64,000 nt of DNA from Chloroflexota bacterium (GCA_002730555.1 PCAM01000028.1:1-64000), one strand, 5' to 3'; counted from the stretch's first letter, positions 52,694 to 61,305 are shown. A program made the numbers and translations. Notes: generated by a model not told the origin, from the letters alone.

Positions 52694-53250
52694 TCAAACG
52701 GCCGGATCAACCTGCTCGCGCACCCGGTACTTCGACTGCACCAAACCGGAAGTGAACGATTACGTCTCTACGAGGGTGAGGCGAATATCGCCATCCAGCG
52801 CACGAAACAGCGGTATGCCCTCGCCGATCAGAACCGGGATGCGCGAGGCCGTGATCTCGTCGATCAGGCCAGCCCGGACAAAGCGCTGGATAGTCATCCC
52901 GCCGTCTATCCAGGCGTGCTTGAAGCTCTTTATTTCCAGCGCGGTGATCAGCCCGTACGGCTCGCCGTTGAGGATTTCTACTTCTTACCGTCGTTCATCT
53001 GGAACTTTATTGATTGTGGGGTTGTTGCTCGGAACGATCACGTGTTTGCCGGCATACAGCCACCGACCACAGCAAGGACATTTTCAAAGGTGATACGCCC
53101 CAAAACCATGGAGTCGGTGCTCTCCATGAAGGGGTTGAACCCGTAATCGTCGTCACCGGGATCGTGTTGGAGCCAGTCTAATTAACCGTCTGGACGGGCG
53201 ATGAAACCGTCAAGGCGTGTTCCGATGTAGACGGATCTATTGAGTGTCAT
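52694..53250 (-). pseudogene. Dihydrofolate-reductase/RibD C-terminal-like pseudogene
   Basis: The 5' part from ATG 53250 reads RSVYIGTRLDGFIARPDG, then TAA (53182-53184), then LDWLQHDPGDDDYGFNPFME and MVLGRITFENVLAVVGG. After further shifts, another frame gives LKHxxx-like sequence: IKSFKHAWIDGGMTIQRFV, AGLIDEITASRIPVLIGEGI and PLFRALDGDIRLTLVET, then TAA (52760-52762) and SGLVQSKYRVRE. This is the full order of the dihydrofolate-reductase-like family (RibD C-terminal fold), broken by at least two stops and at least one shift. Clearly inactivated. Confidence 0.75.
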
Positions 53251-53285
53251 GGCGGGGAGTTTAAGTGGGGCGTGACGACGATACT

Positions 53286-53424
53286 GTCATCCTGAACTTG
53301 ATTCAGAATCGGGTGGCGACTCGGTCTCGCTGGAATCGTCCGGAGCGAGGATCCGTGGAATGTTTCAGCTCAAATGGAGCACTTCGACGTAGACGAACGG
53401 ATCCTGAATCAAGTTCAGGACGAC
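53286..53424. mobile_element. MITE-like element with 25-bp terminal inverted repeats
   Basis: The left end (53286-53310) begins gtcatcctgaacttgattca. The right end (53400-53424) is its inverted counterpart, with about 23 of 25 positions matching. The 139-bp unit encodes nothing. Its ends are the same family as the isolated hairpins at 15895, 17304 and 27107. A non-autonomous mobile element is the simplest explanation. Confidence 0.55.
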
Positions 53425-53566
53425 AGTTTTGGTTGGGATCGCGATTGGTCGCTATCGCTCAACGCGGCCCACACCCATACCCACTCTTCCCTAGGGAGAG
53501 GGCAACCAAGAGTCCCTACTAACGTAGGAGGGGGTTGGGGGTGGTTACTTTCAGCAACAACGCCCG
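53425..53566. repeat. Repeat remnant before the dehydrogenase gene's 3' end
   Basis: ctcttccctagggagagggc followed by an actaacgtaggagggggttg arm is a variant of the CTCTCCC family. Confidence 0.45.
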
Positions 53567-54625
53567 TCAGTGATTGACCACCACGCGTATCGCGCCGGAC
53601 GTCCACTTATCGTCCGCTGCGGCAAACGCGTCTGCGATCTGGAGTTGCGGAAATCGGTGGGTGATGATCGGCCCGGCGTTCAGGCGGCCGGAGGCCAGGA
53701 GACCGAGAGCCGTCTGGTACTCGGAAATGCCCTGCCAGCTTGAGTAGCTGTTGGACCAGGTGAGCACCAGTTCTTTGGCCATGCCCAGCGCCTGCGAATC
53801 CAGCGTCTGCGGCTGCGTGAACAATCCAACCACGCTTACGGTCCCGCCCCGGCGCGCCATCGCACAACACTGAGCGATGAGCTGCGATTCGCCGCCGACG
53901 GTTTCAAATACAACTTCTGCGCCCTGACCGTCTGTGCGATCCAGCACGCCCAGCACCGGGTCCTCGTCGGCGTTCACGATGTACTCGTCCGCCGCTCCGG
54001 CATCGACCGCGGTCTGCAACGGCTCCGGCCGCGTGCCAACCATGATGATTCGGCCTGCTCCGTACGCCTTCGCTACTTGCCCGAGCGTCAGCGCGATCGC
54101 CCCCGCACCCACTATCACGCTCGTTCCGTCCACCGGCACAGGCGTCCGGTTAACGGCGTGGACACCGCATGCGTAGCAGTCGAGAATCGCAGCATCATCG
54201 AAAGAGACGTGGTCGGGTAGGGGGAAGCAGTTGCTGGCCAGCGTCACATCATGGCTGGAAAAGCCGTGGCTGCCGTGGCGTGCTCCGTTGATTACCCCTC
54301 TTTCAGGGCAGATGTGATAGTCACCGCGCAGGCATTCCCGGCAGTGACCGCAGCCGACCAGATGCTCAGCCTCGATGCCTACACGGTCGCCCACAGCCAA
54401 CTCATCGACGCCCGGCCCAAGCGCTTCCACAACGCCCGCCAACTCGTGGCCCTGCTCCCACGGGATGTCCTGTGTTGCCGCGCGGTTGCCGCGGTAGTTA
54501 TGCAGGTCGGACCCGCAAACGCCGACCGACTTGATGGCGATCAGAACCTCACCCGAACCGGGGACTGGAGTGGGCCGATCCTCCACCCGGATGTCCTTTT
54601 CGCCGAAGAAGAGGGCGGATTTCAT
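53567..54625 (-). CDS. Zinc-dependent alcohol/polyol dehydrogenase (MDR family)
   Basis: 352 residues. Catalytic zinc ligands are Cys in VGVCGSDLHNY near 37 and His-Glu in EQGHELAG near 61. The structural zinc cluster is CGHCRECLRGDYHIC near 92-106, complete with four Cys. The Rossmann region has VIVGAGAIALTLGQVAKAYG near 162. It fits the sorbitol/threonine/butanediol dehydrogenase group, and in this context probably oxidises a sugar or sugar acid. AAGGAATTAACG precedes ATG 54625; the upstream extension is not conserved. It precedes the aldolase on the same strand with pseudogenes between. Confidence 0.88.
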   Translation of the reverse strand: MKSALFFGEKDIRVEDRPTPVPGSGEVLIAIKSVGVCGSDLHNYRGNRAATQDIPWEQGHELAGVVEALGPGVDELAVGDRVGIEAEHLVGCGHCRECLRGDYHICPERGVINGARHGSHGFSSHDVTLASNCFPLPDHVSFDDAAILDCYACGVHAVNRTPVPVDGTSVIVGAGAIALTLGQVAKAYGAGRIIMVGTRPEPLQTAVDAGAADEYIVNADEDPVLGVLDRTDGQGAEVVFETVGGESQLIAQCCAMARRGGTVSVVGLFTQPQTLDSQALGMAKELVLTWSNSYSSWQGISEYQTALGLLASGRLNAGPIITHRFPQLQIADAFAAADDKWTSGAIRVVVNH

Positions 54626-54783
54626 CGTTAATTCCTTACGATTTCGGTGTATGGGACGAGGGTGTATTGCCATACACACCTGGCCGGTTGCCGGGTGACG
54701 CATCTCATGCAACTGGATCACCCTAAGTTCCGCTCAGAGGGCGGGCGGGCAAGCACCGCCACTACGGGTTCTCTCACGACACC

Positions 54784-54807
54784 GTAGGGTCGCATGGCAA
54801 TACGCCC
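54784..54807. repeat. GTAGGGGCG-family hairpin
   Basis: gtagggtcgcatggcaatac followed by gccc. One arm has a G-to-T change, weakening the stem. An inverted relative, gggcgggcaagcaccgccac followed by tacggg, lies just before it at about 54739-54768. Confidence 0.6.
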
Positions 54808-54822
54808 GGACGTGCCGCCCTC

Positions 54823-55920
54823 CTAACTAAGCTCCGCCGCCTTCATTCGTTCGATCAAGTCGAAGTCGATCTCGGCGCCTATGCCCACCTTGTCAGACGC
54901 ATGCGCCATGCCGTTTGAGTCGATCTCGATGTCTTCGCTGACGCCGTATTTCTGTGCAACGTCCGGGAGCAGAACCTCAAGGAACTCGCAGTTCTTGATC
55001 GCCATGATGACGTGGAGCTGGGCAATGTTGTTGAGCGAGTTGCCGCCGTGGTGCATCTCAAAGTTCAGGCCGAACCCCTCCGCCATGTGCGCCGCCTTAA
55101 TGAGAGGCGTGATGCCGCCCTTCACCTGGATATCGCCGCGCAGGTAATCGGTCGCGCCGTACTGGAGCCACGGCGCAAAGGCCGTGAAGCCTCCGCCGGG
55201 AGCGTACTCGGTCGCCATCAAAGGGATGTCCAGGTTCTTCCGCAGCTTCACGTACGCGCCCAAGTCGTCCTCCGGAAGCGGGTCCTCGTACCAGTAATAA
55301 TCCATCTCCTCGATCGCCTTGCCGACGCGCAGCGCCCACGGATAGTCGTACGACCACATCGAGTCCAGCATCAACTTGAAGTCCGGGCCTGCGACTTCCC
55401 GGACGGCGGCGCAGACCTCGATGTCGTAAGCTGGTACCCGCGGGGGGTGGATCTTGTACGCCGTCCAGCCGCGCTCCTTGTAGTGCTGCACCTCGTCCGT
55501 GAACAGTTCTAACTTATCCATAGGTGCCGACGAAGCGTAAGCAGGGACGCTGGAACGGAACGATCCCAGCATCTTGTGCAACGGTAGGCCAGCTGCTTTA
55601 GCCCCGATGTCCCAGAGTGCGCAGTCGATCGCACCGATGGCTCGGAAAGAGACCTGGCGATTGCGGGCCCACAGATCCTGCCATAGCCGCTCACGGTCCA
55701 ATGGGTTCTGGCCCATTACGAGCGGCTTCAGGTATCGAATCAGCCCCGGTGCGTCATCCTCGGCGGTCGCAGCCGACGATCCCAGGAAGGCGTGGCCCTG
55801 CAAACCTTCATCCGTGGAGATCGTCACCAGCCCGAGCTGACTGAAGGCCGCATCGCCCGGCCTCCGGGGCGGAATGCCTCCCCAGTTGAAGAGTTTGATC
55901 GTTAGGTCTGTGATTTTCAT
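54823..55920 (-). CDS. MR/MLE enolase-superfamily dehydratase, KxH type (copy 3)
   Basis: 365 residues. The N-terminal capping domain contains GLQGHAFLGSSAAT. The catalytic lysine strand is AYKIHPP (K-x-H rather than K-x-K). Metal ligands appear in LMLDSMWSYDY, YWYEDPLPEDD and MATEYAPGGG, and the C-terminal barrel has FEMHHGGNS with a likely catalytic His. The K-x-H and EDP features place it in a branch without a function known to me. It is adjacent to a close homologue (copy 4), from which it is separated by repeats. ATG 55920 sets the MKITD start shared with copies 1, 2 and 4. Confidence 0.85.
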   Translation of the reverse strand: MKITDLTIKLFNWGGIPPRRPGDAAFSQLGLVTISTDEGLQGHAFLGSSAATAEDDAPGLIRYLKPLVMGQNPLDRERLWQDLWARNRQVSFRAIGAIDCALWDIGAKAAGLPLHKMLGSFRSSVPAYASSAPMDKLELFTDEVQHYKERGWTAYKIHPPRVPAYDIEVCAAVREVAGPDFKLMLDSMWSYDYPWALRVGKAIEEMDYYWYEDPLPEDDLGAYVKLRKNLDIPLMATEYAPGGGFTAFAPWLQYGATDYLRGDIQVKGGITPLIKAAHMAEGFGLNFEMHHGGNSLNNIAQLHVIMAIKNCEFLEVLLPDVAQKYGVSEDIEIDSNGMAHASDKVGIGAEIDFDLIERMKAAELS

Positions 55921-55965
55921 GTGGTTACCTTTGCCCCGTATCGGAGGAGGTGGAGTTATCGGCGC

Positions 55966-56034
55966 AGGGCGGATAGTCATACGCCCCTACGGTGTGGCCG
56001 GGTGATGGTTGTAGGGGCGCATGGCGATACGCCC
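55966..56034. repeat. Two facing GTAGGGGCG-family hairpins
   Basis: An inverted unit (gcagggcggatagtcatacg, then cccctacgg, at 55966-55992) faces a direct unit (gtaggggcgcatggcgatac, then gcccc, at 56011-56034) across 18 bases. It is the same head-to-head arrangement as at 14842-14892 and 23526-23580. Confidence 0.7.
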
Positions 56035-56052
56035 CGTTCGACGACTACGCTT

Positions 56053-57165
56053 TTACGACAACACTGCCGTCCTTTTGCGCTCGATCAGCTCGAAGTCGAT
56101 CTTTGCGCCCAGTCCGGGCTCGTTGAACGCGTAAACCAGGCCGTTCTCGTCTGGGTCGATGTCCTCGATAAGCCCGTACTTCTGCGCGCCCGATGGCAGC
56201 AGCACCTCGAAGTACTCGCAGTTCTTGATCGCCATGATCACGTGCATGTTGGCGACGTTGTTCAGCGAGTTGCCGCCGTGGTGGACCTCATAGTTGAGGT
56301 GGAAGCCTTCTGCGAGATGGGCCGTCTTGTAGATGGCGGTGATCCCGCCCTTAACCGCGACATCGCCGCGCAGGTAGTCGGTGGCCTGTGAGACGATCCA
56401 CGGGGCGTACGCCGTGAAGCCGCCCGGCGAGTGCTCGGTCGCCATGATCGGGATGTCCATGTGCTCCCGCAGCTTGATGTAGTTGTACATGTCGTCGTCG
56501 GCCAGAGGATCCTCGTACCAGTAAAAGCCCAGCCGTTCCGCCGCTTTACCGACCGCCAGCGCCTCGTAATAGTTGTAGGCCCAGGTCGAGTCCAGCATTA
56601 TCCGGTAGTCGTCGCCGACCGCCTCCCGGACCGCCTCGCAGACGGCGATGTCTCCGTCTGCGCTGATCGTCGGCGGGTGGATCTTGTACGCTGCCCAGCC
56701 GTCCGCCTTGTACTGCGCAGCCTGCTCGCCGTAGGCCCCTGGTGAGTCGAGCACGGCGGAACTGGCGTAAGCCGGTACGCTGCTGCGGTAGGTGCCGAGG
56801 AGTTGGTGGATGGGGAGTCCGGCAACTTTTCCAGCGATGTCCCAGAGCGCGATGTCCATCGCTCCTATCGCCCGGGGAGTGGTGTTACGGTAGCTCTGTT
56901 GAAGGCTCTGGTAGAGACGTTCACGACCCAGCGGATCCTGTCCCATGACGACCGGTTTCAGGTAGTTAATGAGAGTCTGGCCGTCCATGTCAGCCCCGCG
57001 GCTGGCGGATCCCAGAAATGCGTGGCCCTGCACCCCGTCGTCCGTCGTGATGGTGAGCAGCCCCATCTGGGAGGTGCCGCTGAACTCCTGGCTGAGCTGG
57101 CCGTACTTGGTGGCCGGGATGTCGTCCCATGCGAACAGGGTGAGTGTGACGTCCGTGATCTTCAT
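56053..57165 (-). CDS. MR/MLE enolase-superfamily dehydratase, KxH type (copy 4)
   Basis: 370 residues, parallel to the 54823-55920 product. It has GVQGHAFLGSASRG, AYKIHPPTISADG, IMLDSTWAYNYYEA, YWYEDPLADDD, MATEHSPGGF and YEVHHGGNSLNNVANMH. The metal-ligand Glu and K-x-H motif are shared, while the AEY loop reads ATEHS here versus ATEYA in copy 3. Probably tandem duplicates with different specificity. GGAGATAACAA precedes ATG 57165. Together with copy 5 and the dehydrogenase it forms the core of a sugar-acid island. Confidence 0.85.
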   Translation of the reverse strand: MKITDVTLTLFAWDDIPATKYGQLSQEFSGTSQMGLLTITTDDGVQGHAFLGSASRGADMDGQTLINYLKPVVMGQDPLGRERLYQSLQQSYRNTTPRAIGAMDIALWDIAGKVAGLPIHQLLGTYRSSVPAYASSAVLDSPGAYGEQAAQYKADGWAAYKIHPPTISADGDIAVCEAVREAVGDDYRIMLDSTWAYNYYEALAVGKAAERLGFYWYEDPLADDDMYNYIKLREHMDIPIMATEHSPGGFTAYAPWIVSQATDYLRGDVAVKGGITAIYKTAHLAEGFHLNYEVHHGGNSLNNVANMHVIMAIKNCEYFEVLLPSGAQKYGLIEDIDPDENGLVYAFNEPGLGAKIDFELIERKRTAVLS

Positions 57166-57206
57166 TTGTTATCTCCGCGAATTCCGATTCTTCGACAGCA
57201 AAATCT

Positions 57207-57536
57207 TTACGCCTCGTTACACCGACGATATACGGCTTCTGCTTCGTTTCGTTCTCCCTGGGCCTGCCCCAATTTCAAAATGTCTTCGGCGGTCCGGAGG
57301 CCACGATCCGACCATGGGCCGCCATCAAGCACAGGTGCAGACGTAGCATTTGTATCATTTTCGAGGAGTTGGTTGATTCCAAAAACCACCACAGCGAAAG
57401 CAATGATCCCAATCATCGCCACCTGACCAGCATCTACGGATTTGAAAGCGGCCCAAGCCGTGACTACCACCGCGATCAGGATTACAGCGATTATCACTGC
57501 GATTACACGTTCAGAAATATTATTAAAGTAATTCAT
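57207..57536 (-). CDS. Small membrane protein, unknown
   Basis: 109 residues with two predicted transmembrane segments: VIAVIIAVILIAVVVTAWAA near 11-30 and MIGIIAFAVVVFGINQLL near 42-59. A polar C-terminal half (SDRGLRTAEDILKLGQAQGE) could be a cytoplasmic helix. I recognise no family. ATG 57536 with GAGG upstream is preferred to GTG 57551. It lies between two dehydratase genes on the same strand, 41 bases before copy 4, and its codon use looks less GC-biased than its neighbours. Confidence 0.6.
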   Translation of the reverse strand: MNYFNNISERVIAVIIAVILIAVVVTAWAAFKSVDAGQVAMIGIIAFAVVVFGINQLLENDTNATSAPVLDGGPWSDRGLRTAEDILKLGQAQGERNEAEAVYRRCNEA

Positions 57537-57588
57537 CCAAACCCGCCTCACACAGTGTTTCGCTTGATGGCATCATCCCGGCCGTTAG

Positions 57589-58767
57589 CTATCGCCCCCA
57601 GGCCGTCGTTGCTGGTTCGTCCACAACTATCGGACCGTCACCCTGCAGGTACTTTTTGAGGACATCGTCGTGGACCTCTATTCCCAGTCCGGGCGATGTC
57701 GGTACGGTGATGTGGCTGTCGACCTGATCAAATATCGGGTCGGTCAGGTTTTCACGAATTGGGTGTGGCGTCCGGTCGAACTCCATCACCGTCTGGTTTA
57801 CGTAGGGTTCGGGAACATAAGACGGCGGGTTGGGCGGCAGGCATGCGGCGACGTGTAGGGTGGCGGCGAGGCTGATGCCGCTGCCCCAGAAGTGCGGGTT
57901 GAACTGGACGCCGTAGGCGTTCGCCATGTGTCCGACCTTAAACATTTCGGAGATGCCGCCGACGTTCACAATGTCCGGCTGGACGATGTCGAACACGTGC
58001 TTCGCAAACAGGTCGGAGAACTCGTATCGGGTCTTTCGGCTCTCGCCCCCGGAGTTCGGCATCGGGACGTTGTTGCGGACCTGGATATTGGCGTCCAGGT
58101 CGTATGAACCGCAGGGCTCCTCGAACCATGAGATATCGGCGTCGGCGACACGGCGTCCGAAGTCGATCGCCGTCTTGACGTCGTAGCCCTCGTTGGCGTC
58201 GAACATCAAGTGTATGTCTTCGCCGATCACGTCACGTATGTGATAAACGCGATTTACATCGTCAAGAAATTCCTTGCCGCCCACCTTCATCTTCACCCCG
58301 GTGAACCCGGCCTCCACGTAGCCTCGCGCTTCCTCCGCCATGCGGTTCGGGTAATCGTTCTCTAGGTAATAAAGCCCTGTCGCGTAAACAGGAATCCGGT
58401 CACGGCTGCCGCCGCCAAGCATCTCAGAGACCGGCCGTACAGCGATCTTTCCTGCGATGTCCCAGAGCGCCATGTCGAAGGCGCTGAGGGCGTTCATGCC
58501 GGTTCCCGCGTAGTTGTGGCCCTGGTAGACCTCTTTGTAGATCTTCTGCCAGGCCCGTTCCGGGAGCGTGGGATCTTCGCCGATCAGCAGAGGGGCCAGG
58601 GAGCGCATCGATTCAGCGCCACCGCTCTCGCCCCATCCGTACGTGCCGTCGTCGGCGATGATCTTGACCGCCGTCGTCGCCCGGGCCGCCGTCCATCGCT
58701 GTGACCAGCCGAACGGCTCATCGAGCTCGGCCACCAGTGGGTAGATCTCGATACGTTCGATCTTCAA
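57589..58767 (-). CDS. MR/MLE enolase-superfamily enzyme, KxK type (copy 5)
   Basis: 392 residues. It is the canonical mandelate-racemase-like arrangement: GWGESGGAESMR in the capping domain, GVKMKVGG with the K-x-K pair near 162, the metal Asp in LMFDANEGYD, Glu in WFEEPC and Glu in NSGGESRKTRYEF. The final His is in FNPHFWGSG, where His plus the upstream Asp would make the second base. It could be a racemase, cycloisomerase or acid-sugar dehydratase. The start is TTG 58767 (LKIERIEIYPL), since no ATG fits the family N-terminus; a longer frame upstream overlaps a pseudogene. Confidence 0.85.
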   Translation of the reverse strand: MKIERIEIYPLVAELDEPFGWSQRWTAARATTAVKIIADDGTYGWGESGGAESMRSLAPLLIGEDPTLPERAWQKIYKEVYQGHNYAGTGMNALSAFDMALWDIAGKIAVRPVSEMLGGGSRDRIPVYATGLYYLENDYPNRMAEEARGYVEAGFTGVKMKVGGKEFLDDVNRVYHIRDVIGEDIHLMFDANEGYDVKTAIDFGRRVADADISWFEEPCGSYDLDANIQVRNNVPMPNSGGESRKTRYEFSDLFAKHVFDIVQPDIVNVGGISEMFKVGHMANAYGVQFNPHFWGSGISLAATLHVAACLPPNPPSYVPEPYVNQTVMEFDRTPHPIRENLTDPIFDQVDSHITVPTSPGLGIEVHDDVLKKYLQGDGPIVVDEPATTAWGR

Positions 58768-58821
58768 GGTTGCGGGCCGACCCTTCTGTTGACGAGGTGA
58801 GTGTGCTGACGGTGCGGCGTC

Positions 58822-59217
58822 AGTGTACGCAGCACGCACGGGTTCGCAAGTGACGTGTACGCGCTTGAGTTCGAGGATAGCTCCTTCGACGCGGTATTTA
58901 TCCATGCTGTCCAGGGACACCTCGCAAGCCCGGAAGAGGCATTACGCGAGATCTGACGGGTGATGAAGCCCGGAGGGGTGATCGGGATGCGCCACGGTGA
59001 CTTGGGAGGTCGAATTCACTCTCCGGTGAGCGAGTGACTGGAAGCTTACTGGCGGACCACGATCTCTCGATGGTGCGGCAATGGCGGAGAACCGGATTTG
59101 GCCGAACATGAAGAGATAAACGGGTGGGCGAAAGGAATCGAGAGATGGGGAGACGTGCCGGGGGCATTAAGCAGCTACACGTCCTGGCGGGAGACCGTAG
59201 CTCGCAAATCAGCGTGA
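58822..59217 (+). pseudogene. Methyltransferase pseudogene, 5'-truncated with two UGA codons
   Basis: The plus-strand frame reads GFASDVYALEFEDSSFDAVF, HLASPEEALREI, TGA (58954-58956), RVMKPGGVIGMRHGDLGGR, IHSPVSE, TGA (59035-59037), LEAYWRTTISRW and ends ARKSA, TGA 59217. It is the middle and C-terminal part of a UbiE-like methyltransferase: FEDSSFDAVF is motif IV and RVMKPGG the post-motif. The first TGA stands where family members have Arg (RxVMKPGG, as REIRRV), so CGA to TGA transitions are likely. The SAM-binding motif I and the start are missing. Inactivated. Confidence 0.72.
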
Positions 59218-59233
59218 GCTTTCAGGCCAGCCG

Positions 59234-60211
59234 TTAATCCAGCACTCGACGTCCGCCGGCTGATACCTCGTCCAGCCGCCGCCGTTCGTCGTCCGTGATG
59301 GTCCAGCCAACCGCGCCGATGTTGTCATCCATCTGCTCTGCGGTGTCGCCGCCGGTGATTGCAACGCTTACTTCGGGATGTGATAACACCCAGTTGGTGG
59401 CGGTCTGTGCGACGGTTACCCCGTGGGCGTTTGCGACCTCATGGAGCACGTCTAAAACGGCCCGGGTCGTGGCGTCCATGTGGCCCTCGAACCGCTCGGC
59501 ACGCACCGTTGCGTAGAGCGAACCGGCCGGGGCGGCCTCACCGGGGACGTAGGCCCCTGAAAGTAACCCGACGGCCAGCGGGCTGTAGGTCATGACGCCG
59601 AAGCCGTGCGACTGGACTGCTGGGAACATCTCCAGTTCAAGATCACGATTGAGCAGGTTGTACGGGTTTTGGATGCAGATCAAAGGGTCAAGGCCGTTCT
59701 TGTCCTGCGTCCAGAGGGACTTCACGACCTGCCATGCCCGGTAGTTGGAGACACCGACGTAACGCGTCTTGCCGGCGGTCACGAGGTCGTCTAGGGCACG
59801 CATCGTTTCTTCCAGGAGCGTCTCGTCGTCGTAGCCGTGGAGGATGTAGACGTCGACGTGATCCGTGTCCAGCCGGCCCAGCGTGCGGTCGATCTCACGC
59901 AGGATGTGATAGCGGGACGCACCGCTATCATTGGGTCCATCACCGATCGGGCTGAACACCTTGGACGAAATAAACAGATCATTGCGGTGTCGCTTCAGAA
60001 CACGCCCGAGGATCTGCTCAGAGGTCCCGGCGTTGGCGCGATCGTCCTCAAGCCCGTACACGTTGGCGCAGTCAATGAAGTTGATGCCCAGCTCTATTGC
60101 GCGTTCGATGGCGCGTTCGCCCTCGTCGGCGTCCGACTGACCGCGGAACCCAAGCCCGAGCGCCAGCCTTGAAATTTTGACGCCCGCTTTTCCGAAATTC
60201 ACGTATTCCAA
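59234..60211 (-). CDS. Aldo/keto reductase (YajO/Kv-beta-like)
   Basis: 325 residues. The tetrad is Asp/Tyr in NFIDCANVYG, Lys in LFISSKVFSP and His in VYILHGYDDE. GVSNYRAWQVVKS near 148 and ATNWVLSHPEVSVAI near 275 are the substrate/cofactor landmarks. The TTG at 60211 gives the family start MEYVNFGKAG; a GTG at 60232 would overlap the lactonase gene. It begins 5 bases after the lactonase stop, so the two form an operon: reduction or oxidation of a sugar plus lactone opening. Confidence 0.86.
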   Translation of the reverse strand: MEYVNFGKAGVKISRLALGLGFRGQSDADEGERAIERAIELGINFIDCANVYGLEDDRANAGTSEQILGRVLKRHRNDLFISSKVFSPIGDGPNDSGASRYHILREIDRTLGRLDTDHVDVYILHGYDDETLLEETMRALDDLVTAGKTRYVGVSNYRAWQVVKSLWTQDKNGLDPLICIQNPYNLLNRDLELEMFPAVQSHGFGVMTYSPLAVGLLSGAYVPGEAAPAGSLYATVRAERFEGHMDATTRAVLDVLHEVANAHGVTVAQTATNWVLSHPEVSVAITGGDTAEQMDDNIGAVGWTITDDERRRLDEVSAGGRRVLD

Positions 60212-60216
60212 AAAGG

Positions 60217-61122
60217 CTACCGATCCGCCCACTTGAAGTTGGCCTCGTACTCCGGCTTGCCGTGGATACCCTGGTCGCCCAGGTGCACCCGGTACAGCTC
60301 GCCGCCGCGATGGGCGTTGAAATCGTAACCAGCCGGCTCCAGCCCGCCCGGCAGACCGCCGGTGCCGTTGTACGCCGTGGTCACGTAGAGATCGCCGTAG
60401 TTTTCACCGCCGAACATCGGGGCAGAGGTCTGTGTCGCCGGGAAGCTGACACGGCGTTCCTCAACACCGTCAGGATCGAACCGGATCACACAGCTTCCGC
60501 CCCAGTTGGCCGACCATACATGGTCCTGCGCATCGACAGTCATGCCATCCGGGATGCCGTCGGTCGAATCCAGTTTCACGAACTCACGCTTGTTGGAGAG
60601 CGCGCCGGTTTCCGGGTCGTGATCGTAGGCGAAGATCGTCCGTATGGGCGAATCGGTGTGATAAAAGGTCCGGGTGTCTGAAGAGAAGCCCATGCCGTTT
60701 GAGATGCCCACGTCCTCGGCGATTGTCACCACCCGGCCGTCCGGCTCAAACCGGAACAGCGCACCGGGCGCTGCGCCATCGAAGTAGCTACCGCCGTAGA
60801 ACTCCCCGCGCGGCCCGGCGAAACAGTCGTTGAATTGATAGGTCAACCCGTGGTGGAGCCACTGGAAGTCGTCGTCCGATCGCCACAACATGACGCCCTC
60901 CCAAGTGCCGAAAACCAGCCCGCCCTGCTTGTTGACGGCGATACCACCGACGTACTTCCCGTGGTGGATCAGATCGTTCTCGCTGGACCCGGGGTCGAAC
61001 TTGAAGACACGGCCGCTACGGATGTCGGTCCAGTACAGGACGCCCAGATGCGGGTCCCAGCAAGGCCCCTCGCCAACCAGCGCGTTTTCCTCGGCAAGCA
61101 TCTCGATGTTGTAGTCAGGCAT
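60217..61122 (-). CDS. SMP-30/gluconolactonase-family lactonase
   Basis: 301 residues, six-bladed propeller. Metal ligands are Glu in LVGEGPCWD near 18, Asn in GISNGMGFSSDTRTFYHTDS near 144 and Asp in DGIPDGMTVDAQDHVW near 190. Closer to the classical SMP-30/regucalcin layout than the 22509-23474 gene. It hydrolyses sugar lactones to aldonic acids, the step before the MR/MLE dehydratases. Start ATG 61122 is chosen at the family N-terminus; the upstream extension runs into repeat sequence. The aldo/keto reductase starts directly after it. Confidence 0.9.
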   Translation of the reverse strand: MPDYNIEMLAEENALVGEGPCWDPHLGVLYWTDIRSGRVFKFDPGSSENDLIHHGKYVGGIAVNKQGGLVFGTWEGVMLWRSDDDFQWLHHGLTYQFNDCFAGPRGEFYGGSYFDGAAPGALFRFEPDGRVVTIAEDVGISNGMGFSSDTRTFYHTDSPIRTIFAYDHDPETGALSNKREFVKLDSTDGIPDGMTVDAQDHVWSANWGGSCVIRFDPDGVEERRVSFPATQTSAPMFGGENYGDLYVTTAYNGTGGLPGGLEPAGYDFNAHRGGELYRVHLGDQGIHGKPEYEANFKWADR

Positions 61123-61189
61123 TTGCAGTGTTTCAGTCCTTGAGCGAGCGGGATAAGGTCTGGGGCATTGATACCGTTTCGGGGCTACA

Positions 61190-61272
61190 AACTTCTTCCT
61201 TACCCCTCTCGCCCAGCGGGAGAGGGGGGTATCCCTTCTCCCAGCGGGAGAAAGCGAGGATGAAGGAGAAGT
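61190..61272. repeat. Two CTCTCCC-family hairpins in tandem
   Basis: ctcgcccagcgggagagggg is followed immediately by cttctcccagcgggagaaag and the usual downstream gaggatgaaggagaag. The adjacent duplication of the hairpin shows how the family expands. Confidence 0.7.
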
Positions 61273-61305
61273 ATTTTCGATGAGCCCACAGTCCACGCCG
61301 CCGCA

